Positions 6,074 through 11,039 of a DNA stretch of 11,039 nt are shown here, in pieces. The stretch is from Clostridia bacterium (GTDB taxonomy: Bacteria > Bacillota > Clostridia > Christensenellales > HGM11417). Where the stretch lies: contig JAQVSX010000006.1 of the NCBI GenBank assembly GCA_028700355.1, forward strand, positions 1-11,039, in the 5' to 3' direction. Both the position numbers and the translations under genes were made by a program. Numbering within the stretch: the stretch's first letter is position 1; each line of letters opens with the position of its first letter. The notes below the pieces were generated by a model, which was not told where the DNA came from, made no database searches, and was given only the letters and a program-made list of their open reading frames with translations.

Positions 6074-7540
6074 ATGAAAAAATTTGTCTGCTTTTTTTTA
6101 ATAATAATTTCAGGTATATTGTTTTGCGGTTGCTCGCTTAATAACATACACAGCATAAGCCAAAAATTAAACACCTATACCATTGAGGCGGAATGGGATG
6201 AAGAAAAAAAAGAGCTTAATGCCCGCCAGAATTTATTGTTTATCAACAATGAACAGTTGCCTCTTAAAGAGCTTTGTTTTCATATTTACGCAAACGCATA
6301 CAGGCAAGATGCGCAGATAAAGCCGATAAATAACCAAAGTCTTACAAAGGCGTATCCTAACGGCATAAGCTACGGCGGTATAGATATAAAAAAGGCTTTG
6401 GCAGACGGCAAGGACTGCGAATATAAAATAGAAGGGGAAGATTTGGATATTTTAACCGTATTACTTGATGAGGAAATTTACCCGAATGAAAAAATATCCG
6501 TTGATATAGAATACACAGTAAAGCTTGCCAATGTTCTTCACCGTTTGGGATACGGAAACAATGCCGTAAATTTTGGAAATTGGTATCCGATATTATGCGT
6601 ATATGAAAACGGAGAATATAAAAAAACGCCGTATTACAGCAACGGCGACCCTTTTTACAGCGACTGCGCTAATTACAATGTGAAAATTACCGCACCGCAA
6701 AGCTATAAGGGAGCTTTTACGGGGGAGATTACTCAAAGCGTCAGTAGCGGCATGATTACGTACTCAGCTTCCGCAATGGCGGTAAGGGATTTTGCGTTTG
6801 TGCTTTCTAAAGATTTTAATATTGTAACCGCAAAGCTTAACGATATAGAAATTATATATTATTATTATAACGACGAGAGTTTTGAACAGTCTTTGCAGAT
6901 TGCGAAGGAAAGTTTGCAGACCTTTGCGGACCTTTTCGGCGAATATAAATACAGCACCTTATCGGTTGTGCAGACGGGATTTTTGCACGGCGGAATGGAA
7001 TATCCCACACTTATTTATATTTCCGACACGCTGCAGCAGGAAAGCTATTTTGAAACAATAGTGCATGAAACCGCACATCAATGGTGGTATGCCGTTGTTG
7101 GCAGCGACCAAGTATCACATGCGTGGCTTGATGAAGGGCTTACGGAATACAGTACGGTTTTATTTTATGAAAAAAATCCGCAATACCAAAAAACAAGGGA
7201 TGAGATGATTAAGCAAACGTTAAACAGCTATAAGTTTTTTGTAGATATTTTCGAGCAGATTGCCGGAAATGTAGATACGAGTATGAACAGAGCTGTAAAC
7301 GAGTTTTCCAGCGAACACGAATATCTTTATATGACTTATGTAAAAGGGGAATTAATGTATGATTCGCTAAGAACAAATATAGGATACGATAAATTTATTA
7401 AAGGGCTTAAAAGGTATTATAAAGATAATTCCTTCTGCCACGCAACGCCGCAAGCTCAGATTGCCGCTTTTGAAAGGGCAAGCGGCACAGAGCTTAACAG
7501 TTTTTTTAACAGCTGGCTTGAAGGCAAGGCAGTAATTTAA
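6074..7540 (+). CDS. M1-type zinc metallopeptidase, probable lipoprotein
   Basis: A 488-residue gluzincin of the M1 aminopeptidase type. It starts with a signal peptide: MKK, a hydrophobic stretch to about 17, then C18-G19-C20-S. C20 is a plausible lipid-attachment Cys, although Phe17 at -3 is not ideal for a lipobox. The N-terminal beta-sandwich region runs to about 250. The catalytic part has the exopeptidase motif GGMEYP (306-311, replacing the common GAMEN), the zinc site HETAH (331-335) and E354 in WLDEGLTEY, at the spacing HExxH-x18-E. TYVKGELMYDSLR (421-433) fits the conserved Tyr region. It should trim peptides outside the membrane. The C-terminal domain is much shorter than in classical PepN, as usual for this Gram-positive subgroup. 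The ribosome binding site is AAGGAG (6058-6063). No convincing promoter was found in the 100 bases upstream. Its stop overlaps that of the convergent dehydrogenase. Confidence 0.88.
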   Translation: MKKFVCFFLIIISGILFCGCSLNNIHSISQKLNTYTIEAEWDEEKKELNARQNLLFINNEQLPLKELCFHIYANAYRQDAQIKPINNQSLTKAYPNGISYGGIDIKKALADGKDCEYKIEGEDLDILTVLLDEEIYPNEKISVDIEYTVKLANVLHRLGYGNNAVNFGNWYPILCVYENGEYKKTPYYSNGDPFYSDCANYNVKITAPQSYKGAFTGEITQSVSSGMITYSASAMAVRDFAFVLSKDFNIVTAKLNDIEIIYYYYNDESFEQSLQIAKESLQTFADLFGEYKYSTLSVVQTGFLHGGMEYPTLIYISDTLQQESYFETIVHETAHQWWYAVVGSDQVSHAWLDEGLTEYSTVLFYEKNPQYQKTRDEMIKQTLNSYKFFVDIFEQIAGNVDTSMNRAVNEFSSEHEYLYMTYVKGELMYDSLRTNIGYDKFIKGLKRYYKDNSFCHATPQAQIAAFERASGTELNSFFNSWLEGKAVI

Positions 7541-8328
7541 CCGCCGTATAATTTTCCAATTACATATATGACAAATTTTTTAGGCAGTATTTTATTTAAT
7601 AGCATAAAAAGCTTGTATTTTAAGCCCACCGCAATATAAACGGGGGGGCTTTTTTTATTTATGCAACGCAAAATCATATTGGAAACCTTTATTGCAGGCA
7701 TTCCGCCTTGCTCATCTTTTTCCATAACCTGAATAGATTTTTTAATCCTTTCGCCGTATACGGCATCGTTATCAGAATAGCTTTTTTCCCTTGCGGCGGT
7801 AAAGTTTGTCTTTGTGTCGCCGGGTAGAATATTTGTTACCGTAATTTTGAAAGGTTTTACTTCCGGAATAAGTGCAAAAGCAAGCGCATCAAGCGCAGCC
7901 TTGCTGCTGCTGTAAAAAGCCTGAAAGGGAATACAAAGCGCTGCGGCAACAGAGCTTATATTTATTATTTTGCCGCCGCATTTACGCAAATAGGGCAGGC
8001 ACTGCTTTATAAGGCGGAAAGGCCCGAAAAAATTTACTTCAAATATATACTTGCATTGCTCTTCCGCAGTGTTTTCAACTGCGTCGGAAATGCCCATACC
8101 CGCATTATTTATAAGTATATCTATACCGCCTTCTTTATCGGCTATATATTTTACGGCATTTATAACAGAATCTGTGTCTGTAACATCTAATTTAACGCTT
8201 GTAATGCCTTTTGCTTTAAAGTCGCTCCTTGCGCCGCCGTACACCTTATAGCCCTTTTCGGCAAGCAGCTTTGCCGTTTCAAGACCTATGCCTTTGCTTG
8301 CTCCCGTAATAAATACTACCTTACCCAT
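7537..8328 (-). CDS. Short-chain dehydrogenase/reductase (SDR), substrate unknown
   Basis: A classical SDR oxidoreductase of 263 residues with a Rossmann fold. It shows the cofactor motif TGASKGIG (8-15), D48 in LDVTD, NNAG (74-77), N99, and the catalytic triad S126, Y139 and K143 (YSSSK). The substrate cannot be told; members act on keto/hydroxy groups of lipids, sugars or steroids. The C-terminal ~40 residues are hydrophobic and basic (about 230-260), perhaps a membrane-touching tail. A strong GGAGGA lies 10 bases before the ATG. It is the last gene of the minus-strand cluster, 20 bases after the zinc-ribbon gene. Oddities: codons 225-229 consist of adjacent A7 and C7 runs, and a + strand terminator lies within the coding sequence (7622-7656). 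The frame is intact. Confidence 0.9.
   Translation of the reverse strand: MGKVVFITGASKGIGLETAKLLAEKGYKVYGGARSDFKAKGITSVKLDVTDTDSVINAVKYIADKEGGIDILINNAGMGISDAVENTAEEQCKYIFEVNFFGPFRLIKQCLPYLRKCGGKIINISSVAAALCIPFQAFYSSSKAALDALAFALIPEVKPFKITVTNILPGDTKTNFTAAREKSYSDNDAVYGERIKKSIQVMEKDEQGGMPAIKVSNMILRCINKKSPPVYIAVGLKYKLFMLLNKILPKKFVIYVIGKLYGG
7622..7656 (+). terminator. Intrinsic terminator for the M1 peptidase gene, inside the opposing SDR gene
   Basis: On the + strand AAGCCC (7622-7627) pairs with GGGCTT (7646-7651), extended by CCG (7629-7631) with CGG (7641-7643) around a 9-base loop. The stem runs straight into T7 (7650-7656). It lies 82 bases after the peptidase stop. On the - strand the stem is followed by A-rich sequence, so it would not stop the SDR transcript. 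No other + strand terminator lies near the peptidase end. Confidence 0.75.
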
Positions 8329-8348
8329 AAAATTAAATCCTCCGTTAT

Positions 8349-8546
8349 TTATGACTTACAGCCTTTGCAGCCGCTGCAATTGCCGCTGCATCCGCCGCCG
8401 CTGCCCTTAACGCAATAACATTTGCCGTTATAGTTTATTTGGCATTGTCTGCCGCAATCGGGGCAATTATATGTTGTAACAGATGTGCTTACAATTTTTT
8501 CAAAAGTCTTATTGCATTTACTGCATATAAATTCTTTTAAAGGCAT
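8349..8546 (-). CDS. FmdB-type small zinc-ribbon protein with Cys-rich tail
   Basis: A 65-residue protein. The N-terminal part MPLKEFICSKCNKTFE with C8/C11, and C28-P-D-C31-G, matches the FmdB-type putative regulatory zinc ribbon found in small proteins across bacteria; its role is unclear and the name derives from a formamidase gene cluster. Beyond the ribbon there are seven more cysteines (C35, C43, C45, C53, C57, C60, C63) in a Gly/Ser-rich tail ending GCSGNCSGCKGCKS, giving 11 Cys in 65 residues. Such a tail could bind additional metal. The ATG at 8546 has GGGAG (complement of 8552-8556) as ribosome binding site. It sits between nnr (18 bases) and the SDR gene (20 bases) and is surely co-transcribed with them. 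No DNA-binding function is visible. Confidence 0.85.
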   Translation of the reverse strand: MPLKEFICSKCNKTFEKIVSTSVTTYNCPDCGRQCQINYNGKCYCVKGSGGGCSGNCSGCKGCKS

Positions 8547-8564
8547 TTTTTCTCCCGCTTTAAA

Positions 8565-10058
8565 TTAATGTAAATTTTTTATAACCTGCGCAATGTTAGC
8601 GTTAATATCGCTTGCAAGTACGCTGTATTCTCCCAATTTTTCTGCGGCAAATTCGCCTGCTTTTCCATGTATATAAGAGCCTATAATTCCGCTTATATAA
8701 GCGCCTTTGCCCTGCGCCATTACTCCCCCTATTATGCCCGAAAGCACATCGCCCGAACCTGCCTTTGCCATGGCGGGCGTACCTGTAACATTAACGGCAG
8801 ATTTTTCCCCGCAGCAGATAATTGTAGAATGGCTTTTCAGCAGCACCGTAATATTGTTTTTCTTTGCGTAGCTTTGTGCAATTTTCAGCGGATTTGCTTT
8901 AATATCGCTTATATTTAAACCGCTAAGGCGAGAAAATTCTGCAAGGTGGGGGGTAATAATGACATCGCACTTGTGGGGGCTTAAAAATATATTTTTATCA
9001 AACGCTGCAATGCTGCTGATAGCGTCGGCATCTAACAGCAATTTTTTATCGTAGTTTTTTAACAGATAACTGCATATTTTAAATGTTTCTATATTACAGC
9101 CCATGCCCATACCAATGCATATAGCGCTGTAAGAGCCAATAATATTATTTAATACATCTGCATCGAATAGCGCATTTTCGCCGTTATCGGGCATATAGTC
9201 AAGCACGCTTTCGGTAATGCGGTTTCTGAAATTTACGCTTAAAAAGCGGGGGACACAAAGGCAGGTAAGTCCGCAGCCAACAAGCAGTGATGTAGCTGCA
9301 TTATAGGAAATAAGCGCCGCTCCGAAATATTTTCCGCTCCCCGCAATTATGCAAAGCTTTCCGTAGCTGCCCTTATGGGTATCTTTTTTTCTTTTTTCAA
9401 AATAATTTTTTATGTCGCTCTGCTCATAAACATCGCTGCCGATATCAATGGGTATATCTATATCCTTTACAATAATATCGCCGCAATAGTCTGTTCCCCA
9501 AAAAAGCTGCTCGTATTTATAAGCCGCAAGCGATATTGTGCGGTCTGCTTTTACAACGGCGCTGTTAATGTCATTTCCGCCGTATAATCCCGAAGGCATA
9601 TCTATTGACATCTTAAAAGCGGGGGAATCGTTTATGCTTTCTATAACTTTTTTATTTATTCCTTTTGCGGGCTTGTTTAACCCTGTGCCGAACAGAGCGT
9701 CTATTATATAATCATAACCGCAAAAATCAATATTTTCGGTATTGAATATCAGCTTTAAATCTGTTTGTTTAAGCTTTTCGGCGTTTGCGGCGCAGTCTTC
9801 GCTCATACTGCCGTAAAAAAAATAAACGTCGCTTTTTATACCTTGGCAATTTAAAAGGCGTGCAAATGCCGCCCCGTCTCCGCCGTTATTGCCGCCGCCG
9901 CACACAACGGCAATATTGCCGCCCTGATAAAGCTTTAAAAATTCTTCTTTAACGGCGTTAGCGGCGTTTTCCATTAAGACAATAGAGGGCTTGTTAAGCA
10001 CGTTTATTGCATAGCTGTCGCATTCTTTCATTTGCTGTAAAGATACTGCTTTTTTCAT
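8565..10058 (-). CDS. nnr: Bifunctional NAD(P)H-hydrate epimerase / ADP-dependent (S)-NAD(P)H-hydrate dehydratase
   Basis: Repairs damaged NADHX and NADPHX in the cytoplasm. The N-terminal YjeF_N epimerase domain (1-215) has CGGGNNGGDG (53-62), IDALFGTGL (119-127) and SIDMPSGL (151-158). The C-terminal ribokinase-like dehydratase domain (about 225-497) has KGSYGKLCIIAGS (229-241), GMGMG (316-320), LDADAI (342-347), ITPHLAEFSRL (368-378) and the anion-hole/catalytic GSGDVLSG (434-441, D437). Length 497 is normal for the fused form. I take the ATG at 10058, eight bases after the acpS stop, because MKKAVSLQQMKE is a natural epimerase N-terminus. The TTG at 10106 would add 16 residues and overlap acpS by 40 bases. 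No clear ribosome binding site precedes 10058, so translation may be coupled to acpS. Confidence 0.95.
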   Translation of the reverse strand: MKKAVSLQQMKECDSYAINVLNKPSIVLMENAANAVKEEFLKLYQGGNIAVVCGGGNNGGDGAAFARLLNCQGIKSDVYFFYGSMSEDCAANAEKLKQTDLKLIFNTENIDFCGYDYIIDALFGTGLNKPAKGINKKVIESINDSPAFKMSIDMPSGLYGGNDINSAVVKADRTISLAAYKYEQLFWGTDYCGDIIVKDIDIPIDIGSDVYEQSDIKNYFEKRKKDTHKGSYGKLCIIAGSGKYFGAALISYNAATSLLVGCGLTCLCVPRFLSVNFRNRITESVLDYMPDNGENALFDADVLNNIIGSYSAICIGMGMGCNIETFKICSYLLKNYDKKLLLDADAISSIAAFDKNIFLSPHKCDVIITPHLAEFSRLSGLNISDIKANPLKIAQSYAKKNNITVLLKSHSTIICCGEKSAVNVTGTPAMAKAGSGDVLSGIIGGVMAQGKGAYISGIIGSYIHGKAGEFAAEKLGEYSVLASDINANIAQVIKNLH

Positions 10059-10066
10059 AATACTGC

Positions 10067-10429
10067 TTAAATCATTACGCAAAATGCGACTGCAAAGCTG
10101 TCGCAATGCGAAATTGATATATCTATTTTACTGTAACTATTTTGGTTAAATATTTCAAGCGCCTTATTGTTTAGCGTTATATAGGGCTTGCCCAAGCTGT
10201 CGTGCGTAACTTCTATATCATTAAAAGCAATGCCCGAAGACAGACCTGTACCCAAAGCCTTTAATGCCGCTTCCTTAGCGCAGTAAATACCTGCTGCCGT
10301 CTGAGAGGGATTGTTTTTGCCCGATATATATTGACGCTCTCTTTGAGTAAATACCCTCTGAAAAAAGCGTGCAGACGAAATGGCTTTTTTTATTCTGGTT
10401 ATCTCTATTATATCTGTCCCTGTCGTCAT
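10067..10429 (-). CDS. acpS: Holo-[acyl-carrier-protein] synthase
   Basis: AcpS, 120 residues, transfers 4'-phosphopantetheine from CoA to the serine of acyl carrier protein and so activates fatty acid synthesis. The metal and CoA site residues are present: D6 in GTDIIEITRI (4-13), and E53 and K57 in CAKEAALKALGTG (50-62). The C-terminal SISHCDSFAVAF (105-116) is the conserved final strand. The ATG at 10429 has AAGGAT five bases upstream (complement of 10431-10440) and follows the birA stop by seven bases. AcpS next to nnr is a common arrangement in Firmicutes and other bacteria. The protein is full length with no missing key residue. Confidence 0.96.
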   Translation of the reverse strand: MTTGTDIIEITRIKKAISSARFFQRVFTQRERQYISGKNNPSQTAAGIYCAKEAALKALGTGLSSGIAFNDIEVTHDSLGKPYITLNNKALEIFNQNSYSKIDISISHCDSFAVAFCVMI

Positions 10430-10436
10430 AATATCC

Positions 10437-11039
10437 TTATACGCTTACAGAAACATCGCCGTAAGCAACTTTTTTTATGCCGCTGTCGGTTTTTACAATT
10501 AAAAAACCGTTTTCGTCAATATCCAAAGCATAGCCGTTAAAGCTGTCTTTGCCGCTGACGGTAATATTTTTGTTTAGTGTAACGCAGTTTTCTTTATAAT
10601 AGCTGAGCAGTTTGTCAAAATTGCAGCTAAACAGCATATCGTTGCAGATTATTAAATTATATATAAAATCTGCGCAAAATTTTGCCCTGTTTACACTTTT
10701 GCCTATTATTTGTTTTAAGCTTATAGCGGTATCAAATAAGCTTTGGGGGATATCATTGTTTATGTTAAAGCCTGCGCCCTGAATGATAAAGCTTACGCTT
10801 TCGCTTTCGGTAAGCATTTCGCACAAAATACCGCATATTTTTTTATTGCCGCAGAGTATGTCGTTTGTCCATTTTATTTTGCAATCGCAATATTGAGTTA
10901 ATGTTTTATAGGCGGCAACTGCGCAAGCGATTACCGTCTTAACTGCGTCCAAAGGGGATATTTCAGGTTGCGAGCGGAAATAAGTAACATAAACGCCGCC
11001 TTCCTCTGAAATAAATTTTCGCCCTAACCTGCCTTTGCC
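10437..11039 (-). CDS. birA: Biotin-[acetyl-CoA-carboxylase] ligase BirA (N-terminus outside window)
   Basis: The frame stays open to the right end of the window: upstream of the TTG at 10952 it reads back through SPEIS... to GKGRLGRKF and EEGGVYVTYF at the window edge. These match the biotin/adenylate-binding loop (G-R/K-G-R-x-G-R) of biotin protein ligase, so the gene begins further right. BirA makes biotinyl-AMP and attaches biotin to the carboxylase carrier protein. Also visible, within about 200 residues, are KWTNDIL (usual KWPNDL, with Thr for Pro, and the catalytic Lys kept), ICGILCEM, GAGFNINN and a C-terminal SH3-like domain ending in GIKKVAYGDVSVSV. Whether an N-terminal helix-turn-helix makes it also a biotin-operon repressor cannot be seen. 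It is the first visible gene of the minus-strand cluster, seven bases ahead of acpS. Confidence 0.93.
   Translation of the reverse strand, partial: GKGRLGRKFISEEGGVYVTYFRSQPEISPLDAVKTVIACAVAAYKTLTQYCDCKIKWTNDILCGNKKICGILCEMLTESESVSFIIQGAGFNINNDIPQSLFDTAISLKQIIGKSVNRAKFCADFIYNLIICNDMLFSCNFDKLLSYYKENCVTLNKNITVSGKDSFNGYALDIDENGFLIVKTDSGIKKVAYGDVSVSV

Noticed and set aside
7503..7520. AACAG repeated on either side of a T7 run near the end of the peptidase gene, considered as a terminator or slippage site.
   Set aside because: It codes for ordinary conserved-looking residues (NSFFNS), forms no stable stem, and gives no T run after a stem on either strand.
8667..9587. Open frames on the + strand opposite nnr.
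   Set aside because: They are antisense to a gene with intact catalytic motifs in both domains and have no start signals.
10059..10106. TTG at 10106 as start of nnr (16 extra residues).
   Set aside because: It would overlap acpS by 40 bases, has no ribosome binding site, and the extra residues are not family-like. The ATG at 10058 right after the acpS stop fits better.
10950..10952. TTG at 10952 as start of a short biotin ligase gene.
   Set aside because: The frame continues upstream to the window edge with the conserved GKGRLGR loop, so the gene is simply cut by the window.

Overview
The window is a gene-dense stretch of an AT-rich low-G+C Gram-positive (Firmicutes, most likely clostridial) chromosome. 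The evidence is the order yqfD-phoH-pgpH(yqfF)-ybeY-era-yqzL-recO, which is typical of that phylum. The sporulation protein YqfD and the tiny YqzL protein suggest an endospore-forming lineage or a descendant of one. The standard genetic code fits all genes, and TTG is used as a start in two of them. The species cannot be named from this sequence.

Left part (1-5414, + strand): the 3' end of yqfD, then phoH, a short form of the c-di-AMP phosphodiesterase gene pgpH, ybeY and era run with gaps of 0-11 bases and are probably one transcript. A 203-base AT-rich gap (4323-4525) holds a weak terminator-like element, a candidate promoter and a small hairpin next to a ribosome binding site. After it come a 45-codon yqzL gene and recO. 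PhoH, YbeY and Era act on RNA and ribosome maturation, RecO acts in recombinational repair, and PgpH controls c-di-AMP.

Middle part (5415-7540, + strand): two accessory genes with their own ribosome binding sites, a small cupin protein followed by a good intrinsic terminator, and a secreted, probably lipid-anchored, M1-type zinc aminopeptidase.

Right part (7537-11039, - strand): a converging cluster, read from right to left: birA (cut by the window end), acpS, the bifunctional NAD(P)HX repair gene nnr, a Cys-rich FmdB-type zinc-ribbon protein and a short-chain dehydrogenase. Gaps are 7-20 bases, so this looks like one operon. Its first three genes all serve cofactor or prosthetic-group chemistry (biotin attachment, phosphopantetheine attachment, NAD(P)H repair). 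The peptidase and dehydrogenase genes meet tail to tail with overlapping stop codons, and the likely terminator for the + strand lies inside the dehydrogenase coding sequence.

Most of the window is ordinary housekeeping DNA. The points most worth a second look are the PgpH variant lacking its extracellular sensor domain, the terminator embedded in the opposing gene, and the Cys-rich tail on the zinc-ribbon protein. I found no RNA genes, CRISPR array, insertion sequence or clearly novel multi-gene system.
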